From assembly GCF_030704535.1 (NCBI RefSeq), contig NC_081815.1, positions 4,660,501 through 4,724,500 of the forward strand: a stretch of DNA of 64,000 nucleotides, in the 5' to 3' direction. The stretch comes from Vitis vinifera. Its lineage: Eukaryota; Streptophyta; Magnoliopsida; Vitales; Vitaceae. Each line of letters begins with the position of its first letter. Within the stretch, counting starts at the first letter, position 1. This document shows positions 11,685 through 22,980 of the stretch, one piece after another. The position numbers and the translations under genes were made by a program. Below the pieces are notes generated by a model. It was not told the origin of the DNA. It worked only from the letters and a program-made list of their open reading frames with translations, and did no database searches.

Positions 11685-14415
11685 ATGATGGAGCAGAGTT
11701 TGGTGCACGGGACGCTTCATGCAACCATCTATGAGGTTGATGGGCTTTCCACCGGAGGTCCCTGGAATTTCATTCAGAAGGTATACACCACCGTGGCACC
11801 ATTATTCTGAATTTCCTTTTACCAGGCAGTCTATTAGTACCCAACTCATTTGCTTTTAAGAAAGCTTGATTTCTCATGTCAAGATAGGTTTGATTGCCCT
11901 TTGATCATTGACTCAAGCAATAAGCATTTTCCTTGCATGGTTCTCACCCATCAATTATGTTGTGAAGCTAAGCAAACGCATCGTGGGGGCGCCTATTTCC
12001 AAGATATATGTGACAATTGATTTGGAAAAAGCTGGAGTTGGTCGAACCAGCAAGTTAGACAATGAAGACTCAAATCCCCGATGGTACCAAAGTTTCCACA
12101 TTTACTGTGCCCACAAGGCTTCTCATGTTGTATTCTCTGTCAAACAAGATAATCCTATTGGGGCAACTGTTATTGGACGAGCTCACTTACCAGTTGGGGA
12201 ACTCCTGGAAGGAGAAGTGGATAGATGGCTTGAGCTCTTCCATCATGATCACACTCCCATCAATGGAGGTTCTAAGTTACATGTCAAACTACAATTTGTT
12301 GATGTTACTCGAGAATTTAACTGGTCTCGAGGGATTAGGAGCCCAAAATTTCCAGGAGTTCCTTACACATTCTTTCCTCAGAGAAAAGGCTGCAGAGTTT
12401 TACTTTACCAAGATGCTCATGTCCCAAATAAATTCATCCCAAAAATTCCCCTTTCTGGGGGCAAGTGTTATGAGCCGCACCAGTGCTGGGAAGATATCTT
12501 TCATGCCATTTCTAATGCAAAACACTTAGTTTACATAACAGGCTGGTCTCTGTATACTAAAACTACCTTGGTAAGGTACTCAAGGGGACAAAAGCCAGGG
12601 GAACACGCGACCTTGGGAGAGCTTTTTAGGAAGAAGACCTTAACCCTGGGAGAGCTTCTGAAGAAGAAGGCCAGTGAAGGTGTAACGGTCCTAATGCTTC
12701 TTTGGGAGGACAGGACTTCTGTTAAGTTACTAAAGAAGGACGGGTTGATGGCCACCCATGGTGAAGACACCGGGAAATATTTCCATGGCACTGGAGTCCA
12801 TTGTGTCTTATGCCCCCGCAATCCTGACAATGGACTTAGCATTGTTCAGGACATAGAGATATCTGCCATGTTCACTCATCATCAGAAGATTGTGGTGGTG
12901 GACAGTGAGATGCCTAATGGAGGATCAGAACATAGGAGAATTGTGAGTTTCATTGGTGGCTTTGATCTTTGTGATGGGAGGTATGATACTCCCACGCATT
13001 CCATTTTCAGGACTCTAGACACAGTTCACCATAATGATTTTCGTCAGGCCAATTTTCCCAATGCCTCAATTAGTAAAGGTGGACCAAGAGAGCCCTGGCA
13101 TGATATTCACTGTCGGTTAGAAGGAGCAATTGCATGGGATGTCTTGTTCAATTTCGAGCAGAGGTGGAGGAAACAAGGTGGGAAGGATCTGCTTGTTCAA
13201 CTGAGAGAACTTGATGACATAATCATACCTCCATCTCCAGTCATGTTCCCCGAAGACCATGAAACATGGAATGTTCAATTGTTCCGATCCATTGATGGTG
13301 GGGCTGCCTTTGGCTTTCCTGATTCTCCTGAGGATGCTGCGAGGGCAGGGCTTATCTGTGGGAATGACCATATCATTGACCGGAGCATTCAGGATGCTTA
13401 CATCAATGCCATCCGACGAGCAAAAAATTTCATCTACATTGAAAACCAGTATTTTCTTGGAAGTTCCTTCGGCTGGAACTTGGATGGCCTCAAAGTAGAG
13501 GACATTGGCGCTTTGCATCTCATACCAAAGGAGCTGTCGCTAAAGATTGTCAGTAAGATTGAAGCAGGGGAGAGGTTTTCCGTATATGTTGTGATTCCAA
13601 TGTGGCCAGAGGGTGTCCCAGAGAGTTCATGTGCTCAGGTAATACTGAATTGGCAGAAGAGAACTATGGAGATGATGTATAATGATATAGCTCAGGCCCT
13701 CCATTCCAAGGGGCTTCAGGCAAACCCCAAGGACTATTTAGCATTCTTTTGCCTTGGGAACCGAGAGAAGAAGAGACACGGAGAATATGAACCTCCAGAG
13801 AGTCCAGACCATGACACAAATTATCACAGAGCTCAACAATCCAGGCGGTTCATGATCTATGTCCACGCTAAGATGATGATCGGTCAGTTACCCTAAACCC
13901 AAATATTTCTACTCTTCTAGTAGAGTGAGCTTGTACATTTTCTGAGGCATTAAAATTGACTGATGTTTGGCCCTTTTTCAGTTGACGATGAATACATAAT
14001 CACAGGATCCGCCAACATAAATCAGAGGTCAATGGATGGTGCCAGGGATTCAGAGATTGCAATGGGAGCCTACCAACCATATCACCTAGCTTCCAAGCAG
14101 CCTGCCAGGGGTCATATTCATGGCTTCCGAATGGCATTATGGTACGAGCACCTTGGCCTGCTTGACAACTCCTTCCTCCAACCAGAGAGCCTGGACTGTA
14201 TCCAAAAGGTGAACCAGATGGCTGAGAGGAATTGGAACCTCTATACCTCTGAGAGAATGGATCATGACCTGCCAGGACACCTGCTTAGCTACCCCATTTG
14301 TGTTACGGATAGTGGAGAGGTGACAGAATTGCCTGGATCAGAGTTCTTCCCTGACACCAAGGCTCCAGTTCTGGGGTCCAAATCTGAGTACATTCCTCCA
14401 ATGCTCACTACTTGA
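11685..14415 (+). CDS. PLD: Phospholipase D alpha, tandem copy 1
   Basis: Hydrolyses phospholipids such as phosphatidylcholine to phosphatidic acid and a free head group, at cytosol-membrane interfaces. Exons 11685-11780, 11968-13882 and 13982-14415 give 814 residues, close to the 807-812 usual for plant PLD alpha. An N-terminal C2 domain (about residues 5-135, containing [12 protein letters not shown] and [14 protein letters not shown]) is followed by two HKD catalytic motifs: H337-K339-D344 in [10 protein letters not shown] and H665-K667-D672 in VHAKMMIVDDEY, the latter followed by [25 protein letters not shown] is also present. The ATG is a doublet (ATGATG) and the first residues match PLD alpha. 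Intron 1 is only 187 bp and its acceptor reads AAG where copy 2 has CAG. A 33-bp in-frame duplication lies at 12610-12675. It is a tandem duplicate of the gene at 16351. C2-HKD order without a PX-PH region places it in the alpha class. Confidence 0.95.
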
Positions 14416-16350
14416 CTGCATTGCCTTGTTCATTCTCTTTTCCTCTCTGAATAGCAGTACTGATAGGATTGCCGTAAAATCTATTGTGGGAAAAAATATT
14501 GTGACATGCAATAAAATCCATGGACCAACTTCACATTTTTTACAAATGTTAAGACAAACATTCCATTTACAAAACTAGTAACACTATTATCATTTTAATA
14601 AATATACCCTATTGTTATTCGCAACACCATTTTTATTAATGCAGTATTTTATATTCCTAAACTATCTTCCCTTATTCCTTCCCCCCTCTCTCCTCGCCAA
14701 CCTCACGTCCCAATTGCACAATTTTTTTATTTTTTTTTCTTTTCTTTTTTTCCCCAACCCCCAACCCACATTTTAGCATTCTTTTTCTTTTATTTTTATC
14801 TTCCTTTTCATCTCTACCCACCCAACCCCCCACCCCACGTAAATTTTGTTTTTTATTTTTCATTTCTTTTATTTTTTCACATTCAATTATTTTTCATATT
14901 CTTCTTCTATTTTAAAACAAAATAATTTCTTTAAATAATAAATTATAAAATGATTTTTTCACCAAAAGTATTATGTAAAATGATTTTATTATATTCAATG
15001 TTTTAATGTGAAATTCATAACTCAAAATTTTTAAATTATTAAAATTTTAAAATAAACAATATTTAATTGGAATGGTTTTTTTAAAAAATATATTTTTTAT
15101 TATGTTCAAACGAAAAGTAATTTAGTAACTATTATAAACAATAAATAGAATTTGATTTTTATAATTCTTATAAGCAAAAAATTTAGCCCAACCACCACTG
15201 CCTGTGGTCGCCAACTTTCATCCCTGCTCCAAACCTTAATTGTCGCCTCCGCTTCCACTTCCTAGGATGTCGAAGCCCCACCCAGGTCGTCGGAGCCCTA
15301 TCCAGGTCGCCAATTTTTTTTTGATAAATATATATATTTCTTTATAAAAAAAAAAATGAAAGTTATAAATTTTACCTAAAAATTATCATTAGATGATTAA
15401 ATTTCATCATTCATTATATTTCGTATGTGATTTGCAATCTTAATCAACTAGAATTTAGATTTAATATATTGAGAGGAGGTTCAAGAGACTTCTTTATTAA
15501 AAAGGGTATATATGAAAAAAATATGATAAAAAAATATTACTTTTAGCAAAATAGATATTGCAAATAACAACCCCTAAATATATTCAAGTTGTGAGGTACA
15601 AGTCAATTGAAAATTTGAAATTGGAAATTAAATGACCTAAATTCATACAAAATTGGGTTTGACTTACCGCAACGCGGTTTGTTTCCTTTCTTTTCCTCTG
15701 TTTTGACAAGCAACAAGGGTGTAGGGTTTATCATAGATCTCAAAACCCCACAAATGTTTTTCATCCATCACCAGTTATCCACCAACCACTGAACCCTTTC
15801 CCTCACACATTCAGAGCTGGTGGCTTCAGAATAATATGAGTTTCAAAATTTTGTTATGATTTGGCCATTAAAGTATAAAGGGTTCAAAACATGGTGGATA
15901 AGTTTCCTAGTATTTCTCAGCAACCAAACAGATTATATCGAAATGCAGTGACAACTGCAGCAAATTAATGGGCATGATTCCCGGCACTAAGGACCATGGA
16001 GGAGAAGAGAAGGGGTCTGAAAAAAGTCAATTTTAGACAATGAAAGTTAGTTATCACACCTCAAATATTCAACTAAAACTATCATTTCCTTTTTACGTCA
16101 ATACTCTGCATTTAAAAATAGCCCCGTACTTGCTCCGCTTTCTTTCCTTTTTAATCACCCCAAACCACCTAACAGTTCTTCCTTTCTTCATCGCCTCCCT
16201 CTCTTTCTCTCATTTTCTCATCTTTTCAAGATTTTCTTTTCTGGGTCATCTGGGGAGTGGAGATTGAACTAGCAAATCTGCTTTTAGGCCAGTTTTCTTT
16301 TGTGGGTGTGATTGTTGCTTGGCCGTTGCATTTGTTACAAGGTGTGAGGG
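14416..16350. other. Intergenic region between PLD copies, possible TIR element
   Basis: After the PLD 3' UTR, about 14600-15575 may be a TIR element: near 14611 the sequence TTGTTATTCGCAA faces an inverted TTGTTATTTGCAA near 15565. It has AT-rich ends and a pyrimidine-rich core around 14660-14880. From about 15760 the DNA is similar to the region upstream of PLD copy 1, for example CATCACCAGTTATCCA, TTTCTCAGCAACCAAACAG and GAAATGCAG. No convincing coding sequence was seen. Confidence 0.45.
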
Positions 16351-19300
16351 ATGATGGAGCAGATTTTGCTTCATGGGACGCTTCATGGGACCATCTATGA
16401 AGTTGACAGGCTTTCCAGCGGAGGTCCCTGGAATTTCATCGACAAGGTATGCCACCATCCTTCTGAAAGAATTAATTAGCTGGAGTTTCTTTGACTCTCT
16501 CCCTTCCTCCTTTGACTCTTTTCCTGCTTGTCGTCTATTATTTCTTTAGTTTCTTCCCATCTAAGCTCTCCAACTCAGCACTAAAAAACTTAATTATATA
16601 TCCCTTGTAATCAGATTTATCTATTTAGTTGGCTACAACTTAATCGAAATAGACTCTTTGCCTTCTTCTACTGCGATGCGCCCCATATTAAAGGGGAGGA
16701 TAAATTGGGAGAAAGGAGACCAAGAAGATCCCGGGCTGACTGATTTAGAAACTTTTATTGCTTTAAGTTGCAATTTCCTGAAGGGACAGCTGAAATCTTT
16801 TCTATTTGTATCGATGCCCAGAAAAGTGAGATTTTGTTTTCCTCAAGACATCATCCTTTTACAACATAATTTACCACATTTGTATTGGATTTGTTGCACT
16901 CAATCGGAAAGTCAAGGGCCAAGTTTTCCATTGAGCTCACGGGATCGAGTTTATTTATATTATATATTTAACATTTTTATGTTTTAAGATTTTGTTTAAT
17001 ACGGAGTACGACTCTAATTGAGAATTTGTTTTAAAAGGTTTCACCCTTGTACTCTTTTTTCCTTTTATTATTGTTTCTTTTGATTAATGAATTATTAAGT
17101 GTTGATATATTCCGTGAATGAAATGATCATATTAATTGTCAAACCACGTTAATTTTTTTAAAAAAAAAATTCTGCTCATGCATGGTTTTGGTTAACAATT
17201 TGGGCATGATGTCTTTTGACTCATATACAACTAATGTGTAAGAAAAAAAATGAGCATTTGAGAGGCTACCTAATTATCACGAACTTAGTTTTTTCTTAAG
17301 CTTGTATGATACTTAGGCAAGTCAAGACACTTGATCTTGCTTAGTCAACCTTACTCTCAATGCTTAGCTTGTTAGGCTAAGATGCTCATGATTCGAAAGT
17401 TTTAGAAGGCGTAGTAGGCGATGCTTAAAGAATGGAAGCTTTCATTGCTCAAAATAAGCATTACAAGTGCTTTTGGGAACTCACTTGCTTGGTTGGTTAG
17501 GTTCTTGGGTGGTTTTGGATGGTGCCTTGACCAAATGAGGGTCTCACCTATTTATAGGCACCAATGGAACTCTCTGGAACCTTAGAGGGTTCCTTACAAA
17601 TTAAGAAGATTCTAGAATACCTTATACAATTCTGTGTACTTCTATGTACAAGAATATACAAGAGATTCCTAGAATTCTCTAGAAAGCCTTGGACTTCTCT
17701 TATGCCTTCCACCATAATGTAGAGATGTGTGAACTTCTTTAGGCATCTCTAGAACCTTCCACATTCTTCCCACTAATGGCTAAGTATAGATGACTCTAGG
17801 AGTCTCCAAAAACTTCCTGGGTTCTATATAAACCCAAGGATAGGCTCATTTGAAGCATCCTGTGACACTCTCCCCCACCTATGTCGTCGATGTCCTCGTT
17901 GTTGCCTCTTTTTGAAACCTCTCGATGTGTTTCTAGAATCTTCTCAAGGCATCCGCATGTTCCCAGCTTACCTGCCTCTTAGGTAGTCATTTCCATCGGA
18001 CTAGATGCTCTATCACAGGAGGGACCCCTTGTCTCTTGGTAACCCGTTCAGCTAGGATATTCTTCATCTTCTTCTCCCGTGAGGCCTCGGATGGATGCAA
18101 ACCCCTGCACTTTCATTTCCTAGAGTGTTGCTTCCTCTTTCCCATCAAGTTCACCTTTCCCTTGGTGACCTTGTCCATGTGTGTGCGGGCTACCTTAGCT
18201 CGCTCCTCTTTTACCTCATTTACTTACATCCCTGATAGTAAGGATGTCTTAGGTGTACTAGGCTTTAGGTTGACTTGGAGGGCACCTAGTAGCTGCATCG
18301 AGCCCATATGCGCTTCGTGCTCCTACTCTCTCTCCTCAATCCATTGAGTGTCTTCTTTTTTGGATAATCTCATGCCCAATGTGGACCGTCACACAAGAAG
18401 CATTTGATTTTAGGTGTAAACTCCTTTCTTTTTGCCTTACCCTTTCCTTCCCGGATGTTAGGCGTCTTGCCTAATCCCATTTTAGGAGCATTATGGTCTT
18501 TTGAAACCTCGTCTCCCCTACCCGTGGTGTGGCTATCCTCCAAAGACTCAACCTTGGAGGAGTCTCCCCTCTTGTAATCTGTTAAAGACTCTGCTACTGC
18601 CATAACAATGGCTAAGTCTTGAATGCCTCGATGCCTTAATTCCTACTCGGCCCACCCTTGTAGGTTATCCATGAAGTTGAATAGCAACTTCTTCTCAGTC
18701 ATGTTAGGAATCTCAAGCATGAGCGAAGAGAATTCCTTGACATAGTCGTATATGAGCCTATGTGCTTGAGACGCCTCATGTTTTTCCTAGCCATGTAAGC
18801 CACGTCTTCGGGGTAGACTGCCTCTTGATCTCCTTCTTGAAGTCCCCCCATGTCTCTATGGTGCAAATGTCTTTTTCTATATCGGTGAACCTCTGGCGCC
18901 ACCATAGAGTAGTTGTGTTAATAAGGTAGAGGGTTGCGGTTCTTACTTTAGCCGCCTCATTATTCAGTGCGATAGCCTCGAAGTATCACTCCATATGCCA
19001 TAAGAAGTTGTCCAACTCTTTGGCATCCGGTTTGCCACTAAACCTTTGTGGTTTCGGCACCTCCACCCTAGATGTCTCATGTGTGGCCATGACCCATGCC
19101 AACACAGCAACCTTGTGGATGGCCAACTCCTGCCTAACTTCCTGGTCTCGGGCCTCCATACGCGCAGCCAATGCTTCCACCCTTGACTTTATACTAGCGA
19201 ACATGCTTATGACCTTGTCTTGGAAGGACATGAACTCCTTGTGTGATACCGACTGAACTTGTGAGCCTAGCACCCCCTCACGAAGGTCTTTGATCTGCTC

Positions 19301-22300
19301 CCTTAGATCCTCTAAGCCCTTCTCCATGCCTTGCTCAATCAAGTCCACCCCTTCCTGAGTGTCTGCCATGGCTAGCTCCACCTTGGCTGACCTTGCCTCC
19401 ATGTTGGCAACGACATCACGAGATTTATCCTTCCTGCCCCTGCCCCATGCAGTGGGCTCGGTCTCCTTCCCATGGGTTTGCTCACTAGTCTTCTCCACGT
19501 TGGAGCTCGACATGCTTCCTTTACTATGCTCGCATCGTAGCCGCGCTCTGATACCACTTGTCACAGACTTAGTCTTTTCCTAAGCTCGTGCGACACTTAG
19601 ACAAATCAAGACATTTTATCTTGCTAAGTCAACCTTACTTCCAATGCTTAGCTTGCTAGGCTAAGATGCTCACGACTCGGAAGCTTTAAAAGGCGTAGTA
19701 GGCGATGTTTAAAGAATGAAAGCTTTCATTGCTCAAAAGAAGCTTTACAAGTGCTTTTGGGAACTCACTTGGTTGGCTGGTTAGGTTCTTGGGTGGTTTT
19801 CTGGGTGGTGCCTTGGCCAAATGAGGGTCTCACCTATTTATAGGCACCAATGGAACTCTCTGGAACCTTAGAGGGTTCCTTACAAATCAAGAAGATTCTA
19901 GAATACCCTACACAATTTTATGTATAATCATATGTATAAAAATATACAAGAGATTCCTAGAATTCTCTAAAAAGCCTTGGACTCCTCTCATGCCTTCCAC
20001 CATAGTGTAGAGATGTGTGGATTTCTCCAGGCATCTCTAAAACCTTCCACACTTTTCCCACTAATAACTAAGTATAGATGGCTCTAGGAGTTTCCAAAAG
20101 CTTCCTGGGCTCTATATAAACCCAAGGAGAGACTCATTTGAAGCATCTTGGGACATAATGCTCAAAATATTTTCTTTGAAAAAGCAAATTGCTTAAGTAA
20201 TTTATAAAGCCATTAAAGCCCAGAGAAAATCCACAATCACTCCTCAAAATTTCAAAGCCACTAAACTTAATAATTAAACTTTATTAGACATTTCAAACTA
20301 AAAAAGTTGTGAATAAGAATTAATTTTTTTTTTAAATTAATATTCTTTATCACTCTTATCAAAAGTTTAATAACTAATCTTTTAATTGTTTGAAAGGAAG
20401 GAAGTAGTAATTAATCTTCTTCAATTTTATCATTAATTCAAGCATTTTCCCTCAATTTCATTTATGTTTCTCACCCATGAATTATTTTGTGCAGCTGAAG
20501 AGACGCATTGAGAGGGCCGGTAGTTCCAAGGTATATGTAACAATCGATTTAGACAAGGCTAGAGTTGGTCGAACCAGGAAGTTAGAAAACGAGGAGACAA
20601 ATCCCCATTGGAGCGAATGTTTCCATATCTACTGTGCCCACAAGGCTTCTCATGTTGTATTCTCTGTCAAACAAGAAAATCCTATTGGAGCAACTGTCAT
20701 TGGAAGAGCTCAATTACCAGTCGAGGAACTCCTGGAAGGAGAAGTGGATAGATGGCTTGAGCTCTTCCATCATGATCGCACTCCCATACATGGAGGCTCT
20801 AAATTACATGTCAAACTACAATTTTTTGATGTTACTCGAGAATGTAACTGGTCTCGAGGCATTACAAGCCCAAAATTTCCAGGAGTTCCTTACACATTCT
20901 TCCCTCAGAGAAAAGGCTGCAGAGTTTTACTTTACCAAGATGCCCATATCCCAAACAAATTCATCCCAAAAATCCCCCTTTCTGGGGGCAAGTATTATGA
21001 GCCGCACCGCTGCTGGGAAGATATTTTTCATGCCATTTCCAATGCTAAACAGTTGATTTACATAACAGGCTGGTCGGTGTATACTAAAATCACCTTGGTA
21101 AGGTACTCAAGGGGGCAAAAGCCAGGGGAACACGCGACCCTGGGAGAGCTTTTTAATAAGAAGACCTCAACCCTGGGAGAGCTTCTGAAGAAGAAGGCCA
21201 GTGAAGGTGTGAGGGTTCTAATGCTTGTTTGGGATGACAGAACTTCTGTTAAGTTACTAAAGAAGGATGGGTTGATGGCCACCCATGATGAAGACACCGG
21301 GAAGTATTTCCATGGCAGTGAAGTCCACTGTGTCTTATGCCCCCGTGATCCCGATAATGGACTTAGCATTGTTCAGGACATAGAGATATCTACCATGTTC
21401 ACTCATCACCAGAAGATTGTGGTAGTGGACAGTGAGATGCCTAATCGAGGATCAGAACGTCGGAGAATTGTGAGTTTCATTGGTGGCATTGATCTCTGTG
21501 ATGGGAGGTATGATACTCCCACACATACCATTTTCAGGACTCTAGACACAGTGAACCACGATGATTTTCGTCAGCCTAATTTTCCGAATGCCTCCATTAC
21601 TAAAGGTGGACCAAGACAGCCCTGGCATGATGTCCATTGTCGGTTAGAAGGAGCAATTGCATGGGATGTCTTGTTCAATTTCGAGCAAAGGTGGAGAAAA
21701 CAAGGTGGGAAGGATCTGCTTGTTCAACTAAGAGAACTTGATGACATAATTATACCTCCATCTCCAGTCATGTTCCCTGAAGACCATGAAACATGGAATG
21801 TTCAACTGTTCCGATCCATTGATGGTGGGGCTGCTTTCGGCTTTCCTGATTCTCCTGAGGATGCTGCGAGAGCAGGGCTTATCTGTGGGAGTGACCATAT
21901 CATTGACCGGAGCATTCAGGATGCTTATATCCATGCCATCCGAAAAGCCAAAAATTTCATTTACATTGAAAACCAGTATTTTCTTGGAAGCTCTTTCTGC
22001 TGGAACTCGGATGGCCTCAAAGTAGAGGACATTGGTGCTTCGCATCTCATACCAAAGGAACTGTCACTAAAGGTCGTCAGTAAGATCGAAACAGGAGAGA
22101 GATTTTCCATATATGTTGTAGTTCCAATGTGGCCAGAAGGTATCCCAGAGAGTTCATCTGCTCAGGCAATACTGAATTGGCAGAAGAGAACAATGGAGAT
22201 GATGTATAATGATATAGCTCAGGCCCTCCACGCCAAGGGGCTCAAGGCAAACCCCAAGGACTATTTGACATTCTTTTGCCTTGGCAATCGGGAGAGTAAG

Positions 22301-22980
22301 ACAATTGGAGAATATGAACCTCCAGAGAGTCCAGACCATGATACAGATTATTACAGAGCTCAGCAATCCAGGCGGTTCATGATCTATGTCCATGCAAAGA
22401 TGATGATTGGTCAGTGACTCTAAACCCAAATATTTCTACACTTCTAGTAGAGTGAGCTTATACTGGTATACAATTTTTTTGAGGCCTTAAATTGGATTGT
22501 ATCTAACTTCAAACTCAAAACCTTGGTGATGCTTGCCCTTTTTCAGTTGATGATGAATACATAGTCATAGGATCCGCCAACATAAATCAGAGGTCAATGG
22601 ATGGTGCCAGGGATTCAGAGATTGCAATGGGAGGCTACCAACCGTATCACCTCGCTACCAAGCAGCCTGCCAGGGGTCAAATTCATGGCTTCCGAATGGC
22701 ATTATGGTATGAACACCTTGGCCTGGTTGATAACTCCTTCCTCCAACCAGAGAGCCTCGACTGTATCCAGAAGGTGAACAAGATTGCTGAAAGGAATTGG
22801 AACCTCTATTCCTCAGAGAGAACGGATGATGACTTGCCAGGCCACCTGCTTAGTTACCCCATTTGCGTTACGGATACTGGAGAGGTCAAAGAAGTACCTG
22901 GATCAGAGTTCTTTCCCGACACTAAGGCTCAAGTTCTGGGGTCCAAATCTGATTATCTCCCTCCAATCCTCACTACTTGA
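16351..22980 (+). CDS. PLD: Phospholipase D alpha, tandem copy 2, with retrotransposon in intron 1
   Basis: Same reaction and domain order as copy 1. Exons 16351-16446, 20495-22409 and 22547-22980 have exactly the same lengths as in copy 1 (96, 1915 and 434 nt), giving 814 residues with no stop or frameshift. Both HKD motifs are intact: [10 protein letters not shown] and VHAKMMIVDDEY. Just after the second HKD, copy 2 reads [11 protein letters not shown] where copy 1 reads [11 protein letters not shown], a threonine to isoleucine change at a usually conserved place. The 33-bp internal duplication (21137-21202) is shared, so it predates the gene duplication. Intron 1 is about 4.05 kb against 187 bp in copy 1, mainly because of an antisense LTR element at 17275-20155. 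Splicing over this intron is needed to join the start codon to the rest. The copy looks intact, but expression is not proven. Confidence 0.92.
17275..17867 (-). repeat. 3' LTR of the element (left end on plus strand)
   Basis: Direct repeat partner of 19559-20155. It shares, for example, the block CTCACCTATTTATAGGCACC and the TATATAAACCCAAGGA block that would be the LTR TATA region on the minus strand. Confidence 0.92.
17868..17880 (-). other. Polypurine tract of LTR element
   Basis: On the minus strand the bases right before the 3' LTR read AGGTGGGGGAGAG. This is the normal position and composition of a plus-strand primer for reverse transcription. Confidence 0.75.
18370..19564 (-). pseudogene. 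Degenerate Ty3/gypsy-type gag
   Basis: Read on the minus strand, one frame gives a coiled-coil-rich N-terminus and then the Ty3/gypsy gag signature [23 protein letters not shown], described here by its core [15 protein letters not shown]. The frame stops at 18986-18988, probably a CAA-to-TGA change before YFEAIAL. Further gag sequence follows with stops: [38 protein letters not shown]. It ends in a zinc knuckle that starts correctly ([10 protein letters not shown]) but continues with a stop and Y in place of the last Cys. The capsid-like protein is therefore broken in at least three places. The start is likely at MSSSNVEK inside the frame rather than at its first ATG. Confidence 0.85.
19545..19556 (-). 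other. tRNA-iMet primer-binding site
   Basis: The minus strand reads TGGTATCAGAGC, the classic plant LTR-element primer site complementary to the 3' end of initiator tRNA-Met. It lies 2 nt inside the 5' LTR end, as expected, and fixes the orientation of the element. Confidence 0.95.
19559..20155 (-). repeat. 5' LTR of the element (right end on plus strand)
   Basis: Partner of 17275-17867. On the minus strand it starts TGTCCCAAGATGCTTC and carries a TATA-like TTTATATAGAG near 20110-20121. It could still start transcription antisense to the PLD gene, toward exon 1; this is inference. Confidence 0.92.

Larger units (their letters stand above)
17271..20159 (-). mobile_element. Non-autonomous gag-only LTR retrotransposon, antisense in PLD intron
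   Basis: Two direct repeats, 17275-17867 (593 bp) and 19559-20155 (597 bp), flank a 1.69-kb internal region. Read on the minus strand they begin TGTC and end with CA (TA-mutated in one copy). A 4-bp TAAT lies on both sides (17271-17274 and 20156-20159). The primer-binding site and polypurine tract place the element on the minus strand. The internal region holds only a degenerate Ty3/gypsy-like gag. No protease, reverse transcriptase or integrase was found, so it cannot move by itself. The LTRs differ by many substitutions and small indels, so the insertion is not recent. Confidence 0.93.

Noticed and set aside
12531-12842. 103-codon minus-strand frame repeated at 21058-21369
   Set aside because: Conserved between the two PLD copies only because it lies opposite their coding exon. 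It has no independent features.
13117-13518. 133-codon minus-strand frame opposite PLD copy 1
   Set aside because: Shadow of the PLD coding strand; its partner opposite copy 2 is shorter and broken.
19008-19583. Plus-strand frames of 74-82 codons inside the LTR element
   Set aside because: They are opposite the gag frame, which has the recognisable protein signature on the minus strand.
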